From an uncultured Winogradskyella sp. (GTDB lineage: Bacteria > Bacteroidota > Bacteroidia > Flavobacteriales > Flavobacteriaceae), in contig NZ_CANMIW010000001.1 of the NCBI RefSeq assembly GCF_947498005.1, forward strand, positions 62,001 to 126,000: DNA of 64,000 bases. Reading direction: 5' to 3'. This document shows, piece after piece, positions 1 through 8,689 of the stretch. The first letter of the stretch is position 1. Every line of letters begins with the position of its first letter. Position numbers and translations under genes: made by a program. The notes beneath the pieces are model-generated. The model was given only the letters and a program-made list of their open reading frames with translations. It was not told the origin of the DNA and did not search any database.

Positions 1-549
1 ATGCTCATAATCTAAATCATTTAAAACTTCTCCTATACTTTTAGAGAGTACGTTTATATAGTCTTGACGATGATAAAATGCAGGTGTTCTTGTGATTTTT
101 ACCTCAGGAAAAAATTCAGAAACCAACTCATCTACTTTAACATCAATAGTTTCTGTCGTTGCCATGGCAAATTGAGGATACAAAGGAACGGTTTTTATTT
201 CTGTACAGCCCTTATCTACCAACTCTTGTAATCCTTTTTTTATGGTCATACTTCCATAACGCATAGCTAGCGCAACAGGATAATCCACTTTCTTTTGAAG
301 TTTCTCTTGAAGTCGTTCTGATAGAACAATTAAAGGCGAACCTTCTTCCCACCAAATTTTCTTATAAGCAGCAGCTGAAGCCTTAGGCCTAGTATTTAAA
401 ATTATACCCTTAACCAATAACGTGCGCGCTAATAATGGTAAATCAATAACACGTTCGTCCATTAAAAATTCTCCGAGATACTTTTTTACATCCTTTGGAT
501 TTGGACTGTCTGGAGAGCCCAAATTGACTAATAAAATTCCTTTTGACAT
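1..549 (-). CDS. hemH: Ferrochelatase, N-terminal part (cut by window start)
   Basis: Translating the minus strand from the ATG at 549 gives an uninterrupted 183-codon frame running off the window start. It begins MSKGILLVNLGSPDSP and continues with KKIWWEEGSPL and VALAMRYGSM, the usual ferrochelatase N-terminal signatures. Ferrochelatase inserts ferrous iron into protoporphyrin IX, the last step of protohaem synthesis. The C-terminal half, with the catalytic His/Glu region, lies outside the window. It sits on the far side of a TraB-like gene from the hemA-hemB cluster, which fits a haem locus. I am confident of the family; nothing can be said about the intactness of the rest. Confidence 0.93.
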   Translation of the reverse strand, partial: MSKGILLVNLGSPDSPNPKDVKKYLGEFLMDERVIDLPLLARTLLVKGIILNTRPKASAAAYKKIWWEEGSPLIVLSERLQEKLQKKVDYPVALAMRYGSMTIKKGLQELVDKGCTEIKTVPLYPQFAMATTETIDVKVDELVSEFFPEVKITRTPAFYHRQDYINVLSKSIGEVLNDLDYEH

Positions 550-770
550 GCGTTTTTTTTTCTAACACAAAAATACAACACTAATTACAATAGTATAAGA
601 AGAATAGTATTGCTTTTATTAATAGTGATATCACAAAATATTTTATGGCTTTTGTAGTTAAACTATTCATAATTCACATCTATATTTATTTCTTTTTAAC
701 GAGTTTTATTAATTATATATGGCTATTTAAAGGATTTAAATATCTTTACAAGACTCGACCAAAACATATT

Positions 771-3700
771 ATGAAAAAAATCCTATTTATATTTCTTACA
801 TTTTTTACAACAATCGCTTTCTCTCAACAACAATATCAAAGCTTACTCTGGAAAATCACTGGTAACGGATTAGAAAAACCATCTTATTTATATGGTACTA
901 TGCACGTGAGTAAAAAAGTAGCATTCCGTTTAGATGACGTTTTTTATAAAGCGCTTAATGAAAGTGAATGTATTGCTTTAGAATCTGACCCAACAACTTG
1001 GCCAGGTTTTAACTATGATATGATGTTAGATCAAATGTCTGCATATAACAATAATAGTAATGAGTTTTACACCAACTTATTTAAGCTTACACATCCTGAA
1101 GAAATGGCTATTAGAGGATCTGTAAGAATGGACAATAATGCAGTTAATGCCTATTTATATAGAAAAAGCTATGCTTCAGATAATTTTGAAGAAGAAACAT
1201 ATTTAGACATGTTTATCTTTCAAGCTGGTAAGAAAAATAATAAAGATATTTATGCTTTAGAAGATTTAGCAGAGTCTCGCTATTTAACTACTAAAGCAGC
1301 TTATAATGCCAATAAAAAAGAGTTAGATCCCTGGGTTCAAAAACTGTATGCTAAGGAAAACCCATATTTAATTCAAGAAAATTTGTATCGCGATAGAAAC
1401 TTAGATCTATTAGATTCTATTGGTGCTGGTGTAAATACAGAATTCTATAGAGAAAACATGCTATATATTCGTAATAAGAATATGGTTGTATCTCTAATAG
1501 ACCTAATGCCAACTAAATCTGTGTTTGCAGGTGTTGGTGCAGCACATTTACCAGGTAAACAAGGCATGATTAATATGTTAAGAGAAAGAGGTTACACAGT
1601 AACATCCTTAACATCAGACCAAACGGATTATAGTAAAACCGAAAAAACGAAATTAGATAGTTTATTTATTGCACCTGTTCTTAAAAACCATAGTACACCA
1701 GATAATTTTCTTAGTATAAATACTTATGATGAATTGCGTGAATTCTCGTATGGTGGGCAAAAATATTACTTAGATCCAGATATGACTAATGGAGCTTATC
1801 TCACCATGAATAGAATTAGTCGCTTTACATATTTACCAAACGAAAAAGAAAATATTACACTTAAAGAAATAGATCATTTGCTCTATGAAGATATTCCAGG
1901 AGATATTATAAAAAAGGAAGAACTAACAAGTCCATATCCAGGAATTAGTATTGTTAACAAAACAAAGAAAGGCGAGTTTCAGAAATACCATATTTATCAA
2001 ACGCCATTAGAAATTATTATTATAAAATTTGCTGGTAGAAGTGATTTTGTTCTAAAACACCAAAGCAAAATATTTGATTCAATATCACTAAAAACACCTT
2101 CAAACGACACTCAATTATTTGTTTCACCAAATAAAAAGTTTCAAGTCAATTTTCCTGAATACTATGTTTCTAGCAACATAAATAATTTTGGTAAAAAACT
2201 TATTGAGGGTCATAAAAACGATGCTTATTATTTTGTTGAAGAAGCAGCACTTAACGATATGTCTTACATTGAAGAGGATAGTTTTGAGGCGAAATATTTT
2301 CATCATGCATTATATAAAAACTACAAACTAAAAGAAGAAAAAGGTGGTTTTAAAGCTGGTGATTATAAAACATATGAGTCTAAAGCCCTTTTAGATTCTA
2401 CGTCTAATAAAAGACTACATTTAAAAACAATTGTAAAAGACGGAAGCTATTATTTACTTGGTTATGTTGGTACAGATGAAGCTGATAAATCTGCGTTTTT
2501 TAAATCATTTAAATTCAATAAAACCGAATATCCAGAATTTAAAAAAGTTATAGATACTACGTTACACTTTTCAGTTAATACAAACTCAAAAGCACCAGGA
2601 CCAAATCCTTATGGTTATGGATATGGCTATAACAGTGGAAAAAAAGATAAAGATTACGAGCAGAAAGTAAATGAAACAACATATTCTACAAATGCTAATG
2701 AGCAAATTTCAATTTCTAGAACTAAGTTTCACGATTTGCAAATGTATCATAACATAGATAGTCTTTGGTCTAGCTTAGAAAAGCAAGTGAATTACAGCTC
2801 ATATTACTATAATGACAGTAAAAAATTCAAAATTTCTAACCGTTCATCATCTAAAAAAGACTCTATCTACACCAATCGCTTTAGCTACACAGATTCTGCA
2901 AGTGCGAAACAAGTTTTAGTTAAAAACATATTGAAAAAAGGCGTACTTTTTGAATTAAAAACGTTGGTAGATTCTATAAGTGGACCTTCAAAATTTGTTA
3001 CAGAATTTTACGATTCCTTTACACCTATTGATACACTTATGGGTAAAAGCGTTCTAGAAGATAAGACTCAACAGTTTTTTGAAGCGCTTAGAGCCAAGGA
3101 TAGTATAATCTTAGAATCCTATGGTTTAATTAAATTTAAAAAGCATAACAGCAAAGAGATTGTTTCTGTTTTAAAAGATTTTGAATTCGAAAAAGAACGA
3201 TTAGACATTAAATCTCATTTAGTAGGAAAACTAATAGAAATAGATTTAAAAAACAATTTGCCTTTTATTAAGCAGCTGTATCATGATAGTTATTCTGATA
3301 CACAAACACAAACGGCGATTTTAAATGGATTGTTTAATTCTAATGAAGAGGAGAATTATGAAATAGCATTAGAATTGATGGAACGCGATTTACCTTTAGG
3401 CAATGTAAGCAGCATGTTTTATAATTACTACGGCAAAGATTCTTTAGCTTTAAAAGCGACTTTATTTCCAAAAATATTAGAATATACAACCATTTCAGAA
3501 TACAAACAGCCACTCTATAATTTATTGGTAAGAGCTGCAGATAGTGGTTTAATTAAGAGAAAATCTTATAAAAAGTATAAAAGTCAACTCATCAATGATG
3601 GAAAAATTGAAGTGAAACGTAATCTCGGAAATACTGGCTATGGTTACAACTCTTACTCGTACACATTATCAACGTATGTAAGGCTTATTTTCCCTTATAG

Positions 3701-4292
3701 AAAGGAACGTTCAGCTCAAGATTTCTTTGAAAAACTATTAAACGTCGACGATAAAAATGCGCTAGTAAAGTATTATGTATTATTAACGAAGGCGAAAGAA
3801 GACATACCAGCAAAATTGACGGAAAAATTAGTAGACGATGAAGAAAACCAATATTTACTGTTAGAAGAACTAGATGATGCTAAACTATTAAAGAAGCTAA
3901 AATCATTTAAAATTGACCAACAGCAGTTTGCTAAATCAAAGTTATTAGCTAATGCTAATTATGAAAAAGAACAAGATTCAATTCAGTTCCTTTTTAAACG
4001 CGGTTTTGTAACCGATAAAGGCAATAAAAATGCTGTGATGTATTTCTTTAAAGTAGACAAGGACGATGACTATTCTGGTAAGGTTGAAGCCTTACATTAC
4101 ATATCATTCATTAAACCGAAAGATCCAACCCAATTGGTTGTAGAATATTATTCTAAATCAGAAAGCTACGGAACTATAGTTGATAAAACTAAAGAACTAG
4201 AAGAGCAGTACACAGAAATTATCAATTTAGCTATCTACAAGGATAGAGAGCGAGTTACACCAAGTGGACGGGATGGTTATTACAATTATTAA
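771..4292 (+). CDS. Large secreted TraB/GumN-family protein
   Basis: I place the start at the ATG at 771, because the preceding in-frame residues are not signal-like whereas MKKILFIFLTFFTTIAFSQ is a clean signal peptide. The protein is then 1173 residues. Residues ~20-290 form a TraB/GumN domain: LYGTMHVS near the N-terminus and FAGVGAAHLPGKQG with RERGYTV at its end, the two hallmark blocks of this metalloprotease-like family. The remaining ~870 residues match nothing I recognise. They are rich in Lys/Asn/Tyr, with a Gly-Tyr stretch (YGYGYGYNSGKKDKD), and look like extracytoplasmic repeats. The gene is convergent with the AraC-type gene and the stops overlap by 3 nt. Function is unknown; the N-terminal family call is solid. 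Confidence 0.8.
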   Translation: MKKILFIFLTFFTTIAFSQQQYQSLLWKITGNGLEKPSYLYGTMHVSKKVAFRLDDVFYKALNESECIALESDPTTWPGFNYDMMLDQMSAYNNNSNEFYTNLFKLTHPEEMAIRGSVRMDNNAVNAYLYRKSYASDNFEEETYLDMFIFQAGKKNNKDIYALEDLAESRYLTTKAAYNANKKELDPWVQKLYAKENPYLIQENLYRDRNLDLLDSIGAGVNTEFYRENMLYIRNKNMVVSLIDLMPTKSVFAGVGAAHLPGKQGMINMLRERGYTVTSLTSDQTDYSKTEKTKLDSLFIAPVLKNHSTPDNFLSINTYDELREFSYGGQKYYLDPDMTNGAYLTMNRISRFTYLPNEKENITLKEIDHLLYEDIPGDIIKKEELTSPYPGISIVNKTKKGEFQKYHIYQTPLEIIIIKFAGRSDFVLKHQSKIFDSISLKTPSNDTQLFVSPNKKFQVNFPEYYVSSNINNFGKKLIEGHKNDAYYFVEEAALNDMSYIEEDSFEAKYFHHALYKNYKLKEEKGGFKAGDYKTYESKALLDSTSNKRLHLKTIVKDGSYYLLGYVGTDEADKSAFFKSFKFNKTEYPEFKKVIDTTLHFSVNTNSKAPGPNPYGYGYGYNSGKKDKDYEQKVNETTYSTNANEQISISRTKFHDLQMYHNIDSLWSSLEKQVNYSSYYYNDSKKFKISNRSSSKKDSIYTNRFSYTDSASAKQVLVKNILKKGVLFELKTLVDSISGPSKFVTEFYDSFTPIDTLMGKSVLEDKTQQFFEALRAKDSIILESYGLIKFKKHNSKEIVSVLKDFEFEKERLDIKSHLVGKLIEIDLKNNLPFIKQLYHDSYSDTQTQTAILNGLFNSNEEENYEIALELMERDLPLGNVSSMFYNYYGKDSLALKATLFPKILEYTTISEYKQPLYNLLVRAADSGLIKRKSYKKYKSQLINDGKIEVKRNLGNTGYGYNSYSYTLSTYVRLIFPYRKERSAQDFFEKLLNVDDKNALVKYYVLLTKAKEDIPAKLTEKLVDDEENQYLLLEELDDAKLLKKLKSFKIDQQQFAKSKLLANANYEKEQDSIQFLFKRGFVTDKGNKNAVMYFFKVDKDDDYSGKVEALHYISFIKPKDPTQLVVEYYSKSESYGTIVDKTKELEEQYTEIINLAIYKDRERVTPSGRDGYYNY

Positions 4293-5188
4293 CTAGAAGC
4301 CGTAATATACTTCTTAGGCGTAGTACCAAATTTCTTTTTAAAAGCAGCGATAAAGTGGCTACCTGTACTGTACCCAACTTTTAGACCAACCTCGTTAACG
4401 TTATAATCACCAGATTCTAAAAGTTTACGTGCCACTTCCATTTTATAATCGAATAGAAAACTAAAAACCGAATCGCCATAAATCTGTTTAAAACCTTCTT
4501 TTAATTTTTTAAGGCTTAATTCTATTTCATCTGCTAATTCTTGTAAAGTTGGTGGCTCAGCCATATTGGCAATAATGATATCTTTTGCCTTCTTTAATTT
4601 CGCTACATTAACCTCATCTACTAAATAAGGACATTGCTCAATATCAGCATCTTCACTTCGGTTAAAAAACAAACTTAATAACTCATAAGCTTTACCTTTA
4701 AAATATAAGGACTTAATGGAATTGTTAAGATTAAAACTAATTAACTGATTCAATACTACAGCCATTGAAGGCGATATTTTACCGTCCTTATAATATTTTT
4801 TATCCTTATTATCTTCAGTTAAAAAGGTTACATAATTAGCATCGTCAGAAAATAAGCCATGAAACTTTTCAATAGATATTACTAAAGAAACCAACCAGGA
4901 ATGTGGACGTAATTCTAAATGTATAGGTAAATCTCTTTGTGGATTGTAAAGCAATAACGAGGTTTCCTCATCTATATTCAGGGTATAATTACCTTGATTA
5001 AACATAAATGCCGCGGATCCCTTATTGCAAAAATGAAATTGAATATAACTGCTATCAATCTCACGTTCAAGAACTTTAGCGGTATCGTTATCGTTTTTAC
5101 TTGTTATAATAAAAAAGCCATCTTCAATATGAGTTTCATCAAAAGTACCTTTAGCGATACTTTTCGAGTCCATTTTTTCTAAATTCAT
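4289..5188 (-). CDS. AraC-family transcriptional regulator divergent from hemA
   Basis: The C-terminal ~100 residues are a standard AraC/XylS double helix-turn-helix: PPTLQELADEIELSLKKLKEGFKQIYG, then the second helix with VGLKVGYSTGSHFIAAFKK and FGTTPKKY. The N-terminal ~190 residues are a ligand or dimerisation domain that I cannot name. A longer frame opens with TTG at 5218; I prefer the ATG at 5188 (299 aa). The gene is divergent from hemA with ~210 bp between starts, so it may control the haem genes; that is inference from position. A perfect palindrome at 5253-5266 lies in its promoter region. Confidence 0.9.
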   Translation of the reverse strand: MNLEKMDSKSIAKGTFDETHIEDGFFIITSKNDNDTAKVLEREIDSSYIQFHFCNKGSAAFMFNQGNYTLNIDEETSLLLYNPQRDLPIHLELRPHSWLVSLVISIEKFHGLFSDDANYVTFLTEDNKDKKYYKDGKISPSMAVVLNQLISFNLNNSIKSLYFKGKAYELLSLFFNRSEDADIEQCPYLVDEVNVAKLKKAKDIIIANMAEPPTLQELADEIELSLKKLKEGFKQIYGDSVFSFLFDYKMEVARKLLESGDYNVNEVGLKVGYSTGSHFIAAFKKKFGTTPKKYITASS

Positions 5189-5252
5189 TTCAATCTTATT
5201 TAGATTCGTTCTAAACAAAAGCTTTAAAAACCCTTGATTACACTACAAAAAT

Positions 5253-5266
5253 ATGATAATTATCAT
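5253..5266. promoter_or_regulatory. Perfect 14-bp palindrome (Fur-like operator candidate)
   Basis: The bases ATGATAATTATCAT form a perfect inverted repeat containing GATAAT and ATTATC, the half-site words of the classical Fur box. It abuts a TATTTTTG (-7-like) box on the minus strand at 5246-5253, so a bound protein would cover the promoter of the AraC-type regulator, and it is ~60 bp upstream of the hemA promoter. AT-rich palindromes also arise by chance in this genome, so the regulator assignment is tentative. Confidence 0.4.
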
Positions 5267-5323
5267 GTTTTAGTGAAAAACTATCTTAAAAAACCAGAAA
5301 CGATACTTTAAGTTCTTCTAGCG

Positions 5324-5355
5324 TTGTTTTTTTATAAATATCAAAATTACATTTG
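5324..5355 (+). promoter_or_regulatory. hemA promoter (Bacteroidota primary sigma type)
   Basis: TTG at 5324-5326 and TACATTTG at 5348-5355 are separated by 21 bp, matching the Bacteroidota TTG / TAnnTTTG consensus. Transcription should start near 5360, giving a leader of about 35-40 nt before the hemA ATG at 5398. The TTG that could extend the hemA frame (5353) lies inside the -7 box, which argues against that longer start. Confidence 0.65.
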
Positions 5356-5397
5356 CGCTGTTACTTTCCTAAGTCAGGTAAACGAGTAAAGCAACAC

Positions 5398-6645
5398 ATG
5401 CCAAACAGAAGCAAATATTTTTACGCTATAGGCCTCAGCTATAAAAAAGCTGATGCGCGCGTACGTGGTCATTTTAGTTTAAGCGATGATGCAAAACAAA
5501 ACGTTTTGTCTCAAGCAAAACAAAATGGTGTAGATAGCCTATTAGTTATTTCTACATGTAACAGAACTGAACTTTATGGTTTTGCAGAACACCCTTTTCA
5601 ACTGATTCAGTTATTGTGTGATAACACAAAAGGAACCGTTGAAGAATTTAGAGAGGTTGCATATGTTCATAAAAACAAAGAAGCCATTAACCACATGTTT
5701 CGTGTGGGTTCTGGTTTAGACAGTCAGATTCTTGGTGATTTTGAAATTATAAGTCAACTTAAATTCGGTGCAAAAGCATCTAGAAAAGTAGGATTGTTAA
5801 ATTCATTTACAGAACGTTTAGTGAATTCTGTAATTCAAGCTAGTAAGCGCATTAAAAACGAAACAGAATTATCTTCTGGTGCAACGTCTGTCTCTTTTGC
5901 CTCTGTTCAATATATTATGAATAACGTAGAAACCATCTCTGAAAAGAATATTCTACTTTTCGGAACTGGAAAAATTGGAAGAAACACCTGCGAAAATTTA
6001 GTAAAACATACTAAGAATTCTCATATTACCTTAATCAACAGAACAAAAACAAAAGCTGAAGAAGTTGCTGGCAAATTTAATCTTGTGGTAAAAGATTACG
6101 AAGATTTAAGCCAAGAACTTAATGCTTCAGATATTGTTATTGTTGCAACAGGCGCACAAAACCCTACGATTTATAAGTCTTTAATCTCAACTGAAAAGCC
6201 ATTATTGGTATTAGATTTATCAATTCCTAAAAATGTGAACGAAGATATTAGAGACCTTTCTAATATTACCTTAGTACACTTAGATGATTTAGCGAAAATA
6301 ACGGATGACACCTTAGAAAAACGCAAAGCCTTTATTCCTGCAGCTGAATCAATAATAGAAGACATTACAGCCGAATTTAATGCATGGTTAGACACCCTAA
6401 AATTCGTCCCAACCATTCAGGCTATAAAACATAAATTAACAGATTTTAAAAATTCTGAATTCAATACGCAACGTAAAAAAATGTCTGATTTTAATGAAGA
6501 CCAGGCAGAATTAATTACGAATAATTTAATTCAGAAAATCACAAATCAGTTTGCACACCACTTAAGAGAAGATAGTACGTCTTCAGATGAAAGCATTGAG
6601 CTTATCAAAAAAATATTTCAGTTAGAAACTACCGATAATGTCTAA
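5398..6645 (+). CDS. hemA: Glutamyl-tRNA reductase
   Basis: HemA reduces glutamyl-tRNA(Glu) to glutamate-1-semialdehyde with NADPH, the first committed step of C5-pathway tetrapyrrole synthesis. The 415-residue protein has the catalytic cysteine in ISTCNRTELYG (Cys54), the substrate-domain block GLDSQILGDFEI, and a Rossmann nucleotide site LLFGTGKIGRN near residue 188. A C-terminal helical dimerisation domain follows. Length is normal for the family. The start was placed at the ATG at 5398 because the upstream TTG falls inside the promoter. Its last 8 nt overlap hemC, so the two are translationally linked. Confidence 0.96.
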   Translation: MPNRSKYFYAIGLSYKKADARVRGHFSLSDDAKQNVLSQAKQNGVDSLLVISTCNRTELYGFAEHPFQLIQLLCDNTKGTVEEFREVAYVHKNKEAINHMFRVGSGLDSQILGDFEIISQLKFGAKASRKVGLLNSFTERLVNSVIQASKRIKNETELSSGATSVSFASVQYIMNNVETISEKNILLFGTGKIGRNTCENLVKHTKNSHITLINRTKTKAEEVAGKFNLVVKDYEDLSQELNASDIVIVATGAQNPTIYKSLISTEKPLLVLDLSIPKNVNEDIRDLSNITLVHLDDLAKITDDTLEKRKAFIPAAESIIEDITAEFNAWLDTLKFVPTIQAIKHKLTDFKNSEFNTQRKKMSDFNEDQAELITNNLIQKITNQFAHHLREDSTSSDESIELIKKIFQLETTDNV

Positions 6646-8218
6646 ATTAATTCGCATTGGCACACGCGACAGCCAGCTCGCTATGTGGCAAGCAAAAACT
6701 GTTCAATCTCAACTTGAACATTTAGGTCATAAAACCGTACTTGTTCCCGTAAAATCAACAGGAGATTTAGTTCTCGACAAACCCTTGTACGAACTTGGTA
6801 TTACAGGAATTTTTACAAAAACCCTAGATATAGCCATGCTAAATGGTAATATTGATATTGCTGTGCATTCCTTAAAAGATGTGCCAACAGTTTTACCTAA
6901 AGGCATTGTACAAGCTGCTGTTTTAAAACGTGGAAACATTAATGACACTTTGGTTTTTAAAGACAATGAAGAGTTTTTATCTGCTAGAGATGCCGTTATA
7001 GCAACCGGAAGTTTAAGACGACGCGCACAATGGCTTAACCGTTACCCAACGCATACAATAGTTGGTTTACGCGGTAATGTCAATTCTAGATTAGAAAAAC
7101 TTGAAACCAACGACGATTGGAATGGAGCTATTTTCGCAGGTGCAGGTTTAGGTCGTTTAAATATTACACCAGAAAACTCTATTAATTTAGGTTGGATGAT
7201 TCCTGCACCAGCACAAGGTACTATTATGATTACGGCTTTAGAAGCTGATGAGGAGACAAGAACTATCCTATCAGAAATCAACGACGAAACCACTCAAATC
7301 TGTACCTCAATTGAGCGCGAATTCCTAAACCGTTTAGAAGGTGGTTGTACTGCACCAATTGGAGCAATTTGTTACATCAATAAAGAGGAAGAAGTTAATT
7401 TTAAAGGTATTCTTTTAAGTAAAGATGGCACCAAAAAGATTGAAGTCACTAAAGTTGTGCCTTTAGGTAAACATGAAGAAGTTGCTGAATTTTGTGCGGA
7501 TTATATCATTGGTAAAGGTGGTAAGGTTTTAATTGACGAATTAACGCAAGGCGATAAAATCACTAATATATATTCCACAAAAAAACTAACCAACGACCAA
7601 GTTGCTCAGTTTCATGATGACGTGGTTGCACAAAGCAATGATTCTGTAAAAATTAATCCTAACCGATTATCTAAGAACATCGTTCGTAACGAAATTGAAA
7701 ATGTTATTATTACCAGTCAGAATGCTGTTGAAGCCTTATTGACTAACTTTTCTGCCGCAGAATTACAATTCAAAAATATTTATTGTGTAGGTCGAAAAAC
7801 GAAGCGTATTGTTGAAAAACGCATAGGAAAAGTGAAGCATTACGAACAGAATGCAAAAGCTTTAGCCGACCATATGGTGGAACTTATGGATGGTGCAGAA
7901 GCAACGTATTTCTGTAGTAATTTAAGATTAGATACTATTCCAGATATTTTATCAGAAAACAACATAAAAGTCAACGAAGTAGAAGCCTACGAGACAAAGT
8001 TTGATGCCGAAAAAGTAGAAGGCGATTTAGATGGTGTAATGTTTTACAGTCCATCTACGGTTCAAAGTTTCTTAAAACAAAACAAAGCAAAAGGTATTGC
8101 ATTTTGTATAGGAGAAACGACGGCAACTGAAGCCAAAAAGTATTTTGAAGATGTAAGAGTTGCTAAAGTACCTTTGGTAGAGAGTGTTGTGGAGTTGGTT
8201 AATGCGTATTATTTGTGA
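6638..8218 (+). CDS. hemCD: Porphobilinogen deaminase fused to uroporphyrinogen-III synthase
   Basis: This single 526-residue frame joins two consecutive enzymes. Residues 1-~310 are hydroxymethylbilane synthase: IRIGTRDSQLAMWQA, HSLKDVPT, GSLRRRAQ, LRGNVNSRL and the dipyrromethane-cofactor cysteine in EGGCTAPIG (Cys237). Residues ~345-526 are a divergent HemD domain: NVIITSQNAVEALL, YFCSNLRLDTIP, VMFYSPSTVQSFL and FCIGETTATEAKKYF. Fusion would let the unstable linear hydroxymethylbilane pass directly to the cyclising domain. It overlaps hemA by 8 nt. There is no internal stop or sign of frameshift. The HemD half is low in conserved residues, as is usual for that enzyme. Confidence 0.93.
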   Translation: MSKLIRIGTRDSQLAMWQAKTVQSQLEHLGHKTVLVPVKSTGDLVLDKPLYELGITGIFTKTLDIAMLNGNIDIAVHSLKDVPTVLPKGIVQAAVLKRGNINDTLVFKDNEEFLSARDAVIATGSLRRRAQWLNRYPTHTIVGLRGNVNSRLEKLETNDDWNGAIFAGAGLGRLNITPENSINLGWMIPAPAQGTIMITALEADEETRTILSEINDETTQICTSIEREFLNRLEGGCTAPIGAICYINKEEEVNFKGILLSKDGTKKIEVTKVVPLGKHEEVAEFCADYIIGKGGKVLIDELTQGDKITNIYSTKKLTNDQVAQFHDDVVAQSNDSVKINPNRLSKNIVRNEIENVIITSQNAVEALLTNFSAAELQFKNIYCVGRKTKRIVEKRIGKVKHYEQNAKALADHMVELMDGAEATYFCSNLRLDTIPDILSENNIKVNEVEAYETKFDAEKVEGDLDGVMFYSPSTVQSFLKQNKAKGIAFCIGETTATEAKKYFEDVRVAKVPLVESVVELVNAYYL

Positions 8219-8220
8219 TT

Positions 8221-8250
8221 GCTATTGGCTTTTAGCGGTTAGCTGTTAGC
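8221..8250. repeat. TAGC/TTGGC-rich repeat, left flank of the S23 gene
   Basis: Short reiterated words (GCTATTGGCTTTTAGC, GGTTAGCTGTTAGC) directly follow the hemCD stop. Their complements recur on the other side of the S23-like gene at 8650-8688, making an imperfect inverted flank. A related tract occurs between atpA and atpH (57130-57160), so this is a dispersed family. Confidence 0.5.
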
Positions 8251-8282
8251 ATCACTGTTGTGAAAAGTTAAAAGTTGAAAAT

Positions 8283-8639
8283 ATGAGAAATTTTAGGATA
8301 CTTGAAATTTGGAAAAATGGAATTACAATTGTTAAACAAGTTTATGTCCTTTCTCAGCAATTACCGTCAGAAGAAAAGTTTGGTTTAAGAAGTCAAGTTA
8401 CAAGAGCAGCCGTTTCAATTCCATCCAATATTGCTGAAGGATGCAGTAGAAATAGTGATATAGAATTTAAACGATTTCTTGAAATAGCAATGGGTTCACT
8501 TTTTGAAGTTGAAACACAATTAATTATTTCTAAAGAACTCGAGTTTATTCCTGAAGAAAATTTAAAAGTCATTTTTGAACTTATTCATAAAGAGGCAAGA
8601 ATGATAAATAGTTTAATAAGCAAGATTAAAAACAGCTAA
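8283..8639 (+). CDS. Four helix bundle protein (23S rRNA intervening-sequence family)
   Basis: The 118-residue protein has the characteristic S23/IVP blocks: [30 protein letters not shown] in two parts around the conserved NIAEG, then [19 protein letters not shown]. These proteins form pentameric four-helix bundles; some are encoded in intervening sequences of 23S rRNA genes, and most Bacteroidota copies stand alone with unknown function. Here it interrupts a haem operon between hemCD and hemE, and imperfect inverted TAGC-rich repeats lie on both sides, as expected for a mobile cassette. No catalytic residues are apparent. Confidence 0.88.
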   Translation: MRNFRILEIWKNGITIVKQVYVLSQQLPSEEKFGLRSQVTRAAVSIPSNIAEGCSRNSDIEFKRFLEIAMGSLFEVETQLIISKELEFIPEENLKVIFELIHKEARMINSLISKIKNS

Positions 8640-8649
8640 TAGTAACTGG

Positions 8650-8688
8650 CGAAAAGCCAAAAGCTAATAGCCAAAAGCCAAAGGCTAA
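8650..8688. repeat. TAGC/GGC-rich repeat, right flank of the S23 gene
   Basis: The tract consists of reiterated AAAAGCCAAAAGC and GCTAATAGCC words, the reverse complement of the type seen at 8221-8250. It ends directly at the hemE start codon (8690), so it also forms the whole hemE leader. Confidence 0.5.
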
Positions 8689-8689
8689 C

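Noticed and set aside
645-770. N-terminal extension of the TraB-like gene
   Set aside because: The 42 extra residues precede a clean signal peptide starting at 771 and would hide it.
5353-5397. Longer hemA reading frame starting with TTG
   Set aside because: The TTG lies inside the -7 promoter box (5348-5355), so it would not be transcribed; the ATG at 5398 begins the conserved sequence.
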